In this document: positions 35,695 to 44,261 of the stretch, piece by piece
How positions within the stretch are numbered: the first letter of the stretch is position 1
Layout: each line of letters starts with the position of its first letter
NCBI RefSeq assembly: GCF_028680575.1
Contig: NZ_JAPCKI010000004.1
Span: 62,001-126,000 of the forward strand
From: Acidovorax benzenivorans
GTDB taxonomy: Bacteria > Pseudomonadota > Gammaproteobacteria > Burkholderiales > Burkholderiaceae_C
Direction: 5' to 3'
Length of the DNA: 64,000 nucleotides
Translations under genes and position numbers: made by a program
The notes under the pieces: model-generated
Told to the model about the DNA's origin: nothing
Database searches by the model: none
Seen by the model: only the letters and a program-made list of their open reading frames with translations

Positions 35695-36810
35695 ATGCAA
35701 CACACCGACGTTCTCGTCATTGGCGCTGGCATCGTGGGCGCAGCCTGCGCCCATGCCCTCGCGCAGGCCGGGCTGTCGGTGCGTGTGATCGATGCGCGCC
35801 TTGGCGGGGCGACGGCCGCGGGCATGGGGCATCTGGTGGTGATGGATGACAACCCAGCCGAACTGGCGCTGAGCCAGACATCGCTGGACCTCTGGCACAC
35901 CTGGGCACCCCACATGGATGCGGGCTGTGCGTTCACGCCCTGCGGCACGCTCTGGCTGGCCGCCAACGATGCAGAGCTGCAGGCGGCCCATGGCAAACGC
36001 AGCACCCTGCAAGCACACGGAATCGCCTGCGACATGCTCGACGCGGCCGCCCTGTCCCGCGCAGAACCCTCACTGCGCCCCGGTCTGGCGGGAGCGCTCA
36101 AGGTGCAGGAGGACAGCGTGGTCTACGCCCCGCGCGCAGCCCAGTGGCTGCTGGACCAGGCCGCAGCCCACGGACACCTTGTGTTTGAGCAGGCTGAAGC
36201 GATGCAGATCGACGGCCACACCGTCACCCTGCGCGACGGGAGCCAGCGCAGTGCAGGCGCCATCGTGCTGGCCAGCGGCATCCATGCCCCGCAGCTGTGC
36301 CCCGGCCTGCCGCTGCGCCCCAAAAAGGGCCACCTCGTCATCACCGACCGCTACCCAGGCACCGTGCACCACCAGCTGGTGGAGCTGGGCTACATCACCA
36401 GCGCGCACCACAGCGACGGTACCTCGGTGGCCTTCAACGTGCAGCCCCGGCCTACGGGGCAATTGCTGATTGGCTCGTCGCGCGAGTTCGACACCACCGA
36501 TACCGCCGTCAACAACACCGTCATGGCTCGCATGCTGCAACGGGCGCTCGACTACCTGCCCGGCCTGGCCGACCTCAACGCCATTCGCACCTGGACCGGC
36601 TTTCGCGCCGCCACGCCCGACAGCCTTCCGCTGATTGGCGCGCACCCCGAACACCCGCACCTGTGGCTGGCCGTGGGCCATGAAGGGCTGGGCGTAACCA
36701 CCGCCCCGGCCACTGCGCAGTTGCTGGCGGCCCAGATCGCAGGAGGCACGCCTGCAATCGACCCCACGCCCTATGCACCTGCTCGCTTTGCGGGTCTGAG
36801 CACACCATGA
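35695..36810 (+). CDS. FAD-dependent D-hydroxyproline dehydrogenase subunit (DadA-like)
   Basis: The 371-residue DAO-family flavoprotein has the Rossmann motif DVLVIGAGIVGAACAHALAQAGLSVRVID, AAGMGHLVVMDD, and a C-terminal TGFRAATPDSLPLIG...HLWLAVGHEGLGVTTAPATAQLLAAQI. Together with the next two genes it makes an HcnABC-like three-subunit enzyme: this is the substrate-oxidising beta subunit (compare LhpB). Electrons would pass to the [2Fe-2S] and second FAD subunits and on to the respiratory chain. The ATG at 35695 is chosen. Its stop overlaps the next start (ATGA). Confidence 0.85.
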   Translation: MQHTDVLVIGAGIVGAACAHALAQAGLSVRVIDARLGGATAAGMGHLVVMDDNPAELALSQTSLDLWHTWAPHMDAGCAFTPCGTLWLAANDAELQAAHGKRSTLQAHGIACDMLDAAALSRAEPSLRPGLAGALKVQEDSVVYAPRAAQWLLDQAAAHGHLVFEQAEAMQIDGHTVTLRDGSQRSAGAIVLASGIHAPQLCPGLPLRPKKGHLVITDRYPGTVHHQLVELGYITSAHHSDGTSVAFNVQPRPTGQLLIGSSREFDTTDTAVNNTVMARMLQRALDYLPGLADLNAIRTWTGFRAATPDSLPLIGAHPEHPHLWLAVGHEGLGVTTAPATAQLLAAQIAGGTPAIDPTPYAPARFAGLSTP

Positions 36811-37091
36811 CCACATCCGCCCGCGCCCTGGTGCATATCGTCGTGAATGGCACGCCCCTGCAGGTGCCCGCAGGGACCAGCGTCGCCGCCGCAATGGCGC
36901 AGCAAACGCAGGGCACCACACGCACTTCGGTCACTGGCGAGCCACGGGCACCGCTGTGTGGCATGGGCGTGTGCCACGAATGCAGGGTGCGCATCTATGG
37001 CCGCACCCGCCTGGCGTGCCAGACGATCTGTGCTGAGGGCATGTGGATCTACACCGATGTCGGCACCGCGCCTGGGAGCGCAGCGCAATGA
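36807..37091 (+). CDS. (2Fe-2S)-binding subunit of the D-hydroxyproline dehydrogenase
   Basis: The 94-residue ferredoxin-like protein has N-terminal beta strands (VHIVVNGTPLQVPAGTSVAAAMA) and a cluster motif LCGMGVCHECRVRIYGRTRLACQTICAEGM, which provides four cysteines in the C-x4-C-x2-C spacing plus a distant Cys, as in HcnA-type subunits. It is coupled by ATGA overlaps to the flavoprotein genes on both sides, so the three subunits are made together. It corresponds to the small gamma subunit (LhpF). Confidence 0.88.
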   Translation: MTTSARALVHIVVNGTPLQVPAGTSVAAAMAQQTQGTTRTSVTGEPRAPLCGMGVCHECRVRIYGRTRLACQTICAEGMWIYTDVGTAPGSAAQ

Positions 37092-38443
37092 CCCAGCCCA
37101 TGAACGAACAACACTCGGCGCACGAGCGCTGCGACATCCTCATCATCGGCGCAGGCCCTGCAGGTTTGGCCGCAGCCCTGGCCGCCGCGCCCAGCGGCGC
37201 GTCGATCACCATCGTGGACGACAACCCACAGCCCGGCGGGCAAATCTGGCGCGATGGGCCTCAGGTGGCCTTGCCCGCCCTGGCGCAACAGCACCGCGCG
37301 GCGCTGGCCCGGCACACCAACATCCGCCTGCTGCCCGGCACTCGCGTGGTGGGCCTGGGTGACGCCCAAGCTGGCGACAAGACCCCCGCCCTGCTACTGG
37401 AGGACGCCGACCGGGGCTGGACGCAGCACAGCCACCGCATCGTGCTGTGCACCGGGGCGCGCGAGCTGCTGCTGCCCTTTCCGGGCTGGACGCTGCCTGG
37501 TGTGACGGGCGCAGGTGCGCTGCAGGCCCTCATCAAGGCGGGGCTCGACGTGCACGGCCAACGCATCGTCATTGCAGGCACGGGCCCGCTGCTGCTGGCG
37601 GCTGCTGCCACCGCCACAAAAGCGGGCGCCACCGTGGTGCGCGTGGCGGAGCAGGCGCCGTGGAGCGCGCTCGCTGGCTTTGCAGCGCAACTGCCGCTCT
37701 GGCCTGCCAAGGCGTTGCAAGCCCTCACGCTGCTTCACCCGAGGTTTCGCGCCAGCAGCCATGTGCTGGAAGTCCAAGGCACCACGCAGGTGCAAACAGT
37801 GAGGCTGCGCAAAGGCCAACACGCCGAAGAAACCATGGCTTGCGACCGCGTGGCCTGCGGGTTCGGGCTGGTGCCCAACACCCACCTGGGGCAGATGCTG
37901 GGCTGCGCATTGGGCGGACCGTTCAGCGGTGGCCAGGGCCTGGCTGTCGATGCACAGATGCGCACCAGCGTGCCCGGTGTGTTCGCCGCGGGTGAAGCCA
38001 CCGGCTTTGGCGGCAGCGAACGTGCACTGGTTCAGGGCGCGATGGCAGGCCATGCTGCGGCGGGACAGGTGCAACAGGCCCAGGCGCTGCGCCCCCAGCT
38101 GGCGCGCTGGGAGGGCTTTGCGCAGGTGCTGCAGGCTTCTTTCCCGCTGAACGAAACACTCAAGACATTGGCGCAACCCGGCACCCTGGTGTGCCGCTGC
38201 GAAGACGTTCCCTACGCCGCGCTCGCGGAGCGCGAGGGCTGGATCGACGCCAAGCTCCACACCCGCTGTGGCATGGGCGCCTGCCAGGGCCGCATCTGCG
38301 GCGCGGCCGCACAGCACCTGTTTGGCTGGACGCCTGCGCCCCCACGGCATCTGCTAGCGCCCGCACGCATTGGCACGCTGGCCGCCTGCACGCCCGCGCC
38401 CACCACTAGCGCTCAGCGCGAGCCCGCAGCTCCCTCGGGCTGA
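37088..38443 (+). CDS. NAD(P)/FAD-dependent oxidoreductase subunit with BFD-like [2Fe-2S] domain
   Basis: The 451-residue HcnB-like alpha subunit has a first Rossmann motif, CDILIIGAGPAGLAAALAAAPSGASITIVDDNPQPGGQIW, a second nucleotide-fold RIVIAGTGPLLLAAAATATKAGATVVRV, the FAD-closing GVFAAGEATGFGGSERALVQG, and a C-terminal bacterioferredoxin-ferredoxin-type cluster domain with CRCEDVPYAAL and RCGMGACQGRIC. It overlaps the ferredoxin-like gene by ATGA. With the two upstream genes it forms the membrane-linked D-hydroxyproline dehydrogenase (compare LhpE). Confidence 0.87.
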   Translation: MTQPMNEQHSAHERCDILIIGAGPAGLAAALAAAPSGASITIVDDNPQPGGQIWRDGPQVALPALAQQHRAALARHTNIRLLPGTRVVGLGDAQAGDKTPALLLEDADRGWTQHSHRIVLCTGARELLLPFPGWTLPGVTGAGALQALIKAGLDVHGQRIVIAGTGPLLLAAAATATKAGATVVRVAEQAPWSALAGFAAQLPLWPAKALQALTLLHPRFRASSHVLEVQGTTQVQTVRLRKGQHAEETMACDRVACGFGLVPNTHLGQMLGCALGGPFSGGQGLAVDAQMRTSVPGVFAAGEATGFGGSERALVQGAMAGHAAAGQVQQAQALRPQLARWEGFAQVLQASFPLNETLKTLAQPGTLVCRCEDVPYAALAEREGWIDAKLHTRCGMGACQGRICGAAAQHLFGWTPAPPRHLLAPARIGTLAACTPAPTTSAQREPAAPSG

Positions 38444-38517
38444 CGCGCGCGCAGCCGTTTTCCCCCGTCCTTCCTTTCAGGGCTTACCCGCACCCAGCAG
38501 GCATCCATCTTGCTTTT

Positions 38518-38543
38518 AAATATATTTGTTAGATATTAAAAGA
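38518..38543. promoter_or_regulatory. AT-rich operator-like element B, upstream of the TRAP genes
   Basis: AATAT-N9-ATATT at 38519-38537, with TTGTTA in the spacer, matches element A (32486-32504) in arm sequence and spacing. It is 54 bases before the dctQ-type ATG in a 148-base gap, implying a second promoter under the same regulator. Confidence 0.55.
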
Positions 38544-38591
38544 CAGAAGGCTTTTTCTTTCATCGCCGCGCCCCTCCCCAGGAACCCCATC

Positions 38592-39227
38592 ATGCCCATA
38601 CCCAACAGTCCAACCGCCCCGCAATCTCCGGCGCCGCGCGCTCCCGTCCGTTGGGTGCTGGCGCTGTCCACGCAGGTTCTGCGCATGGAGCGGCACCTGC
38701 TCACCGCCCTCATGACCTTGCTGGTGCTGCTGATCCTGCTCAACGTGGTCACGCGTTACACCGGCATGCCCATCTACTGGGTGGACGAGGCGGCGGTCTA
38801 CACGGTGGTCTGGCTGACCTTTGTGGGCGCCTCGGTCATGACGCGGCTGCGCATGGACTTTGCCGTGACCATGCTGACCGACCACCTCGGCGCGCGGGGC
38901 GCCAAGGCATTCAAGGTGGTGGCCACATCCGGCGTGCTGCTGTTTGGCCTGGCCATGCTGGTGATGTGCTGGATGTGGATGGACCCCATCGGCATTGCGC
39001 GCTACGGCTTTGACGCCAAGGAGTTTGCGGCCGAGAGCTTCAACTTCATCTACACCGAGCGCACCCAGACGCTGAACTGGCCCACCTGGGTGCTGCAACT
39101 CATCCTGCCGATCTTCTCGGCCACCTTCAGCGTGCATGCGCTGGCCAACCTGCTCGAAGACATGGGTGCCGCAGAGCGTGTGCAGCACGCGGGCTTTGAC
39201 GTGGTCAACGCCGACGCCGTGAACTGA
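38592..39227 (+). CDS. TRAP transporter small membrane subunit (DctQ type)
   Basis: The 211-residue protein has four predicted membrane helices, the first LLTALMTLLVLLILLNVVTRY followed by TGMPIYWVDEAAVYTVVWLTFVGASVMTRL, the DctQ signature region (RY-x-N/TGM...W-x-DE). AGGAA lies eight bases before the ATG at 38592. It pairs with the large permease encoded next. The substrate is probably hydroxyproline or a derivative, judged from the locus; TRAP uptake for this pathway is known in other bacteria. Confidence 0.87.
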   Translation: MPIPNSPTAPQSPAPRAPVRWVLALSTQVLRMERHLLTALMTLLVLLILLNVVTRYTGMPIYWVDEAAVYTVVWLTFVGASVMTRLRMDFAVTMLTDHLGARGAKAFKVVATSGVLLFGLAMLVMCWMWMDPIGIARYGFDAKEFAAESFNFIYTERTQTLNWPTWVLQLILPIFSATFSVHALANLLEDMGAAERVQHAGFDVVNADAVN

Positions 39228-39265
39228 ACGCCCCTACGCCAGCAAAACCCACCCGAGCCCCCACC

Positions 39266-40531
39266 ATGATCACCACCCTGTTCTTCCTCGCCGCCTTGCT
39301 GGTGGGTGTGCCCATCGGCGTATGCCTGTGCCTGTCGGGCGCGGTGTACATCCTCAGCATCGGCAGCCCGGTGCTGTTTCAGTCGTTCCCCATGCAGATG
39401 TTCGGCGGAGTGGACAGCTATGGCCTCATCGCCATCCCGCTGTTCATCTTGATCGGCGAGATCATGAACAGCGGCGGCATTACGCGGCGGCTGGTGGACC
39501 TGTCCATGGCCTTCATCGGCTCAGTCAAAGGGGGCCTGGCCTACGTGAACATCTTGGCCAACATGCTGGTGTCATCCATCATCGGCTCGGCCACCGCGCA
39601 GGTGGCCATCATGTCGCAGGTCATGGTGCCTGAGATGGAAAAGCAGGGCTACGACAAGACCTTCGCGGCGGGCCTCACGGTGTATGGCGGCATGCTGGGG
39701 CCCATCATCCCGCCCTCGGTGATGTTTGTGGTCTACAGCGTGCTGGCCCAGGTGGCCGTGGGCGACATGCTGATTGCAGGCATCCTGCCCGGCGTGCTGC
39801 TCACCGTGCTGTTCTTTGTCGTGATCGCACTCATGGGCTTTGTCTACAACTATCCACGCAGCGAAAAGCGCACGCTGGCCCAGCGCGCGCGCACCGTGGT
39901 GCAGGCCAGCCCCACGCTGCTAATCCCCATCATCATCGTGGGCTCCATCCTGAGTGGTCTGGCCAACCCCACCGAATCCGCCGCCGTGGGCGCGTTGGTC
40001 TCGGCGCTGGTGGGCCGCTATGTGACAAAGGAATTCCGCTTCAGCGCGATGCCCGCGATCCTGCTGCGCTCGGCCATTTACTCCGCCATCGTGCTGTTTC
40101 TGGTGGCGGCAGCGGCCGTGTTCTCGTGGTTGCTGATTTACGGCAAGGTGCCGCAGATGGTGGCCGCCTGGGTGCAGACGGTGGCGCACGACCCGGTCAC
40201 GTTTTTGCTGCTCACCAACGCCATCCTGCTGGTCATCGGCACGGTGATCGACGGCATCCCTGGTCTCATCATGACCGCGCCCATCCTGCTGCCGATTGCC
40301 ACCGAGGTCTATCACATCGACCCGCGCCATTTTGGTGTGGTGATCGTCGTCAACCTGGTGCTGGGGCTGATGACTCCGCCTGTGGGTCTGAGCTTCTTTG
40401 TCGCGTCGGCCGTCACCGGGGCCAAGCCCGGAAAGATGTTCATCGTCACCCTGCCGTTTTTCATCATCAGCTGCGTGGCGCTGGTGATGTTGTCGCTATT
40501 TCCCAGCCTGTCGCTCGGTTTGCTCAAGTAG
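39266..40531 (+). CDS. TRAP transporter large permease subunit (DctM type)
   Basis: The 421-residue membrane protein has about 12 helices. Family landmarks are PIGVCLCLSGAVYIL, FILIGEIMNSGGITRRLVDLSMAFIG, GGLAYVNILANMLVSSIIGSATAQVAIMSQVMVPEM, YGGMLGPIIPPSVMFVVYSV and LVLGLMTPPVGLSFFVAS. It couples solute uptake to the sodium gradient. It lies 38 bases after the small subunit and 66 bases before the binding protein. Confidence 0.92.
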   Translation: MITTLFFLAALLVGVPIGVCLCLSGAVYILSIGSPVLFQSFPMQMFGGVDSYGLIAIPLFILIGEIMNSGGITRRLVDLSMAFIGSVKGGLAYVNILANMLVSSIIGSATAQVAIMSQVMVPEMEKQGYDKTFAAGLTVYGGMLGPIIPPSVMFVVYSVLAQVAVGDMLIAGILPGVLLTVLFFVVIALMGFVYNYPRSEKRTLAQRARTVVQASPTLLIPIIIVGSILSGLANPTESAAVGALVSALVGRYVTKEFRFSAMPAILLRSAIYSAIVLFLVAAAAVFSWLLIYGKVPQMVAAWVQTVAHDPVTFLLLTNAILLVIGTVIDGIPGLIMTAPILLPIATEVYHIDPRHFGVVIVVNLVLGLMTPPVGLSFFVASAVTGAKPGKMFIVTLPFFIISCVALVMLSLFPSLSLGLLK

Positions 40532-40597
40532 CAGACCGTCGCGCCGCCTATCGCGTTCCCCTCCCCCGTCCCACAGCCCTTCTACCCGGAGATCACC

Positions 40598-41617
40598 ATG
40601 ACGCCATTGCCAGTTACCCGCCGCCATTTCATCCAGCGCCACGCCGCTGCCGCTGCCGCCGCCGTGGCGGTTCCGCTGGGCTTTCCGTCGCTGGTGCGCG
40701 CAGCAGACGCCAAAGAGTTTCGCCTCGGTTTGATCACGCCAGCCGGGCACTCCTGGAACCGCGCCGCGCTGCAGTTTGGTGAAGCACTGAAAAAAGAAAC
40801 CGACGGCCGCTTGAGCGTCACGGTCTTCCACTCGGGCCAGCTGGGCAACGAGGCCGCGATGATGCAGCAGCTGCAATCCGGCGCGCTCGACATGGGCTGG
40901 ATCCAGGCGGCCGAGCTGGGCTCGCGCGTGGCCAGCATCGCAGCCATCAATGCGCCGTATCTCGTGCGCTCCACCCCTGCCGTTGCAAAGCTGGTTAAGC
41001 ACCCAGCCGCCACCAAGCTGCTGGAGGCGCTGCCGCGCGAGACCGGCACCATCGGCCTGGGCTGGGGCATCACCGGCATGCGCGCGGTGTTTTCCACCAA
41101 GGACATCACCGTGCCCACCGACATCAAGGGCATGAAGCTGCGCATCAACCCCACGCCGGTGTACCGCGACTTCTACCAAATGCTGGGCGCCGCCCCCACG
41201 CCCATCCCCACGCCCCAGGTGTTTGACGCCATGAGCAACGGTCAGGTCGACGGGCTGGAGGCAGACATCGAGTTCTCGTGGAACCAGCGTTTTGACAAGG
41301 TGGCCAAGACCCTGCTGCAGATGAACGCCCTGTTCATGCCGTTTGCGCCGCTGGTATCCGGCCGCATCTGGCAAGGGCTGGATGCCAAGGACAAGGACAT
41401 CATCCGCAAGCTGGTGGCACAGTCACTCGACGCGCAGATCAACGACATCGTGACCACCGAGGCGGGCCTGATCGAGAAGTTCAAGGGCACGTCCATCGCC
41501 TTCAAGACGGCATCGTCGTTCAACCCCGACGGCATCGTCCAGGAGTTTGACAAGCTGTGGCTGCCCAAGGCGCCGCAGATTGCCGAGCTGCGCAAGGCGG
41601 GCGCCGGATTGGCGTGA
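40598..41617 (+). CDS. TRAP transporter solute-binding protein (DctP type)
   Basis: The 339-residue protein has a twin-arginine style signal peptide (TRRHFIQRHAAAAAAAVAVP, cleavage near VRAADA). The mature part has RLGLITPAGHSWNRAALQFGEAL, VFHSGQLGNEAAMMQQLQSGALDMG and MKLRINPTPVYRDFYQMLGAAPTPIPTPQVFDAMSNGQVDGLEAD, standard for DctP proteins; the conserved arginine in LRINP binds the ligand carboxylate. GGAG precedes the ATG. It completes the TRAP system; the orphan LivJ-type protein upstream suggests more than one uptake route. Confidence 0.9.
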   Translation: MTPLPVTRRHFIQRHAAAAAAAVAVPLGFPSLVRAADAKEFRLGLITPAGHSWNRAALQFGEALKKETDGRLSVTVFHSGQLGNEAAMMQQLQSGALDMGWIQAAELGSRVASIAAINAPYLVRSTPAVAKLVKHPAATKLLEALPRETGTIGLGWGITGMRAVFSTKDITVPTDIKGMKLRINPTPVYRDFYQMLGAAPTPIPTPQVFDAMSNGQVDGLEADIEFSWNQRFDKVAKTLLQMNALFMPFAPLVSGRIWQGLDAKDKDIIRKLVAQSLDAQINDIVTTEAGLIEKFKGTSIAFKTASSFNPDGIVQEFDKLWLPKAPQIAELRKAGAGLA

Positions 41618-41740
41618 CACCCCCTGAGTCGCCTTCGGCGTCTTCACCCCTCTCTCGCTGCGCGGGAGGGGGACGCACCCGGTGGCCCGGCAAAGCCGGT
41701 TCCACGGGCGCACTGGCCGATGCCGCGCCAGTTTTGCAGG
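41618..41740. repeat. GC-rich intergenic hairpin element
   Basis: Directly after the dctP stop comes CCCCCTGAGTCGCCTTCGGC, then CCCCTCTCTCGCTGCGCGGGAGGGG and CCGGC-AAA-GCCGG (41688-41700). Three nested or adjacent hairpins are formed. I recall this text style between many genes of Comamonadaceae, so it is probably a dispersed repeat that also ends the TRAP transcript. Confidence 0.5.
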
Positions 41741-41817
41741 GTGTGGGGCATAGAAGAACGAGGGGCCATTAAGATGCCTTTCGCAAGCCCCCGCCCTGAT
41801 CATCAAACAACCCTGCC

Positions 41818-42492
41818 ATGACACTCCGCCACCCCTCCCCCCAGCAAGACCCCGCGCCCAAGCGGCGCGCGGCGGACGTGGCTTACGACGCCATCGAGAC
41901 CATGATCTCCACGCTGCAGCTGCAGCCCGGCAGCCCCGTGGTGGAGGCCGAGATCGCCGAGAGCACGGGCCTGGGCCGCACGCCGGTGCGCGAGGCGCTG
42001 CTGCGCATGGTGTCCATCGGGCTCATCGTGCAGCAGCCCCGGCGCGGCTTGCTGGTGTCGCACATCGACCTGGCAGACCACCTGGACGTGATCCAGACCC
42101 GCCGTGTGCTGGAGCGGCTGCTGGCCTCCAACGCCGCACGCCGCGCCACCGCGCCGCAGCGCCAAGCCATCGTGCATTGCGCCCAGAACATGGTGGAAGC
42201 CGCCGCGCGCGGCCACCTGGACGACTACATGCTGGCCGACCATGCGCTGGACCTCATCACCCACCAGGCCAGCCAGAACCACTCGGCCGTCAAATGCGTG
42301 CAACCGCTCATCGTGCAGTGCCGCCGCTTCTGGTACGCCTACCAGCACGAAGGCGAAGTGTCTGAGGGCGCTCGCGCGCACATGCAACTGGCGCAGGGCA
42401 TTGCCAGTGGCGACGAGGCCCAGGCCGTGGCGGGTGCGGAGCAGCTGATGGAATACCTGGAGCGGTTTGCGCGGCGCATCATTGACCGATAG
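41818..42492 (+). CDS. GntR-family regulator with FCD effector domain
   Basis: The 224-residue protein has an N-terminal winged helix (about 18-85: VAYDAIETMISTLQLQPGSPVVEAEIAESTGLGRTPVREALLRMVSIGLI) and a helical FCD domain (about 95-215) with RRVLERLLASNAARR and HALDLITHQASQNHSAV. It probably senses hydroxyproline, its imine or another pathway acid, and controls the two operons through the AATAT-N9-ATATT elements. It closes the hydroxyproline locus and lies 200 bases after dctP. Confidence 0.88.
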   Translation: MTLRHPSPQQDPAPKRRAADVAYDAIETMISTLQLQPGSPVVEAEIAESTGLGRTPVREALLRMVSIGLIVQQPRRGLLVSHIDLADHLDVIQTRRVLERLLASNAARRATAPQRQAIVHCAQNMVEAAARGHLDDYMLADHALDLITHQASQNHSAVKCVQPLIVQCRRFWYAYQHEGEVSEGARAHMQLAQGIASGDEAQAVAGAEQLMEYLERFARRIIDR

Positions 42493-42551
42493 CCGCGCCA
42501 CCACGTGCGCAGCGCCTGCTACCACATGGGCAGCTGCAGCCCCATGGGAAT

Positions 42552-42615
42552 CACTATCATTTTTATAGCTTCTAGCGCTTTATGAATAAGCGCTAGCGGC
42601 CAAAAAGGCTTAAAA
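42552..42615. repeat. Intergenic palindromic repeat, copy 5 (full length)
   Basis: CACTATCATTTTTATAGCTTCTAGCGCTTTATGAATAAGCGCTAG with CTAGCGCTT/AATAAGCGCTAG arms (42572-42596), then CGGCCAAAAAGGCTTAAAAC. It separates the GntR gene from the convergent MocR-type gene and may serve as terminator for one or both. Confidence 0.8.
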
Positions 42616-42641
42616 CTCTGGCAGCGATGGCGATGGCAAGC

Positions 42642-44060
42642 CTATTCCGCCACCTGCTGGCCCATCTCGATGCGCTGCTCCAGAAAGCGCCACATCCGTT
42701 CGTCCTGGCTGAAAGCCACGTTAAACCGCAGCCAGCCCGTAGGCCGCGGCTCCACCAGAAATAGCTGACCCGGCCCAAGCATGATGCCCGCACCGGTGGC
42801 CTCTTTCGACAGCTCGGCACTGTCGGGCAGGTCGGGGTGCCGGGCCCACAGGTACATGCCCGCCTCGGGCTCGTGGAACAGCTCGAACCCCAGGTTCAGC
42901 AAGCGCCGCCCCACCGTGCGGTGCGCCTCGGCCAGGCGCTCGCGCAGGGACTTGAGGTGCTTGCGCCAGCGCCCATCGGTCACCACGCCAAAGGTGATGC
43001 GCTCGGTGATCTCTGATGACGTCAGGCCCGAGATCATCTTGAGCTGCACCAACTCATCAAGCAGATCGCGCCGCGCCGCCAGAAAGCCGGTGCGCAGGTT
43101 GGGCGAAATCGTCTTGGAGAAGCTGCCCAGGTAGATCACGCGGTTGAGCTGGTCCAGGCTGGCCAGCGAGGGGCGCACACCGGGGTCCATGTCGGCGTAA
43201 ATGTCGTTCTCCACCAGCATGAAGTTGTGCTGCTCGGCCAGTTGCAGCAGCCGGTGCAGGTGCGCCACCGATGCCACCGAGCAGGTGGGGCTTTGCAGGC
43301 GCGGCTGCGTGAAGAACACCGTGGGCTGGTGCTCGGCCAGCAGGGCCTCCAGTGCGGGCAGGTCATAACCCGTGGCGGTGCGCGGCACACCCACCACCTG
43401 CGCCCCTGCAAAGCGCAACATGAACAGCAGGTTGGGGTAGCCGGGGTCGTCCACCAGCACTACATCGCCAGGCTTGACGAGGCGGCGCGCCACCAGGTCC
43501 AGCGCCTGGCTGGAGCCCTGGGTCAGCAGCACCTGGTCGGCGTCTACCGCTAGATGGTGTTCGGCCAGCGACTCTGCCACCACCATGCGCAGCGCCATGT
43601 GGCCGTGCGGCAGGCCATAGCCGTCCAGCTCGGGCCCGTCGGACGACAGCTGGCGCATGCTGCGTTTGACGGCATCGCCAAACAGCCAGTCGTGCGGCAG
43701 CCAGCCGCAGCCCGGTTTCATGGGCAGGTTGCGGTTTTCAAAAATTTGTTTGAGGTACCAGCGCGCATCAAAACGGGGCACGGCCCGCTCGGGCGCACCA
43801 GTGCCGGGCGCAGCGCCCTCGTCGCCCCGCCGCTTCACAAAAAAGCCCGCATTGGCCCGCGACACCAGCCAGCCCTGCGCCACCAGGCGGTCGTAGGCCT
43901 CGACCACGGTGAACACGCTCACGCCGTGCGCAGCGGCAAAAGCGCGGATGGACGGGAGTTTGCTGCCGGGTTTGAGCACCTGCCCGGCGATGAGCCCCCG
44001 CAGACCATCGACGATCTGGCTGACCAGAGGTGTCTGGAGTTCGGGGCTGAGAGTGAGCAT
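42642..44060 (-). CDS. MocR/GabR-type PLP-dependent transcriptional regulator
   Basis: About 472 residues. An N-terminal GntR winged helix (about 5-70: LVSQIVDGLRGLIAGQVLKPGSKLPSIRAFAAAHGVSVFTVVEAYDRLVAQGWL) is joined to an aminotransferase-like fold type I domain with ALDLVARRLVKPGDVVLVDDPGYPNLL and the PLP lysine in VIYLGSFSKTISPNLRTGF. GabR senses GABA plus PLP and activates gabT. Here the gene is divergent from gabT, with direct repeats between, so the same logic is likely. The ATG at 44060 is used; a GTG at 44105 would add 15 residues. Confidence 0.88.
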   Translation of the reverse strand: MLTLSPELQTPLVSQIVDGLRGLIAGQVLKPGSKLPSIRAFAAAHGVSVFTVVEAYDRLVAQGWLVSRANAGFFVKRRGDEGAAPGTGAPERAVPRFDARWYLKQIFENRNLPMKPGCGWLPHDWLFGDAVKRSMRQLSSDGPELDGYGLPHGHMALRMVVAESLAEHHLAVDADQVLLTQGSSQALDLVARRLVKPGDVVLVDDPGYPNLLFMLRFAGAQVVGVPRTATGYDLPALEALLAEHQPTVFFTQPRLQSPTCSVASVAHLHRLLQLAEQHNFMLVENDIYADMDPGVRPSLASLDQLNRVIYLGSFSKTISPNLRTGFLAARRDLLDELVQLKMISGLTSSEITERITFGVVTDGRWRKHLKSLRERLAEAHRTVGRRLLNLGFELFHEPEAGMYLWARHPDLPDSAELSKEATGAGIMLGPGQLFLVEPRPTGWLRFNVAFSQDERMWRFLEQRIEMGQQVAE

Positions 44061-44121
44061 CAGGGGAGCAAAAAAGGGGGCGAATTGTGCACTGAGTTGG
44101 CGCACACCAAATCAGGGATTG

Positions 44122-44148
44122 CCTGTACAGGATTCTAGACCTGCACAG
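44122..44148. promoter_or_regulatory. Direct repeats CCTGTACAG / CCTGCACAG between the MocR gene and gabT
   Basis: Two 9-mers (44122-44130, 44140-44148) differ at one base and are 18 bp apart, in the 201-base divergent gap. A third weaker match, GCTGTACAT, lies at 44169-44177. MocR-type regulators such as GabR bind direct repeats, so this is the likely operator. The first copy is also part of the palindrome CCTGTACAGG. Confidence 0.55.
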
Positions 44149-44261
44149 TGCGCGCCAAACAGCGCTGCGCTGTACATGGACGGGCCGTGGCGTGGATTCC
44201 AGAATTCGCCCCATTCCTGGTTTTCATCCCCTTTTGTCCTTCACCGCCACCGCCCCACACC

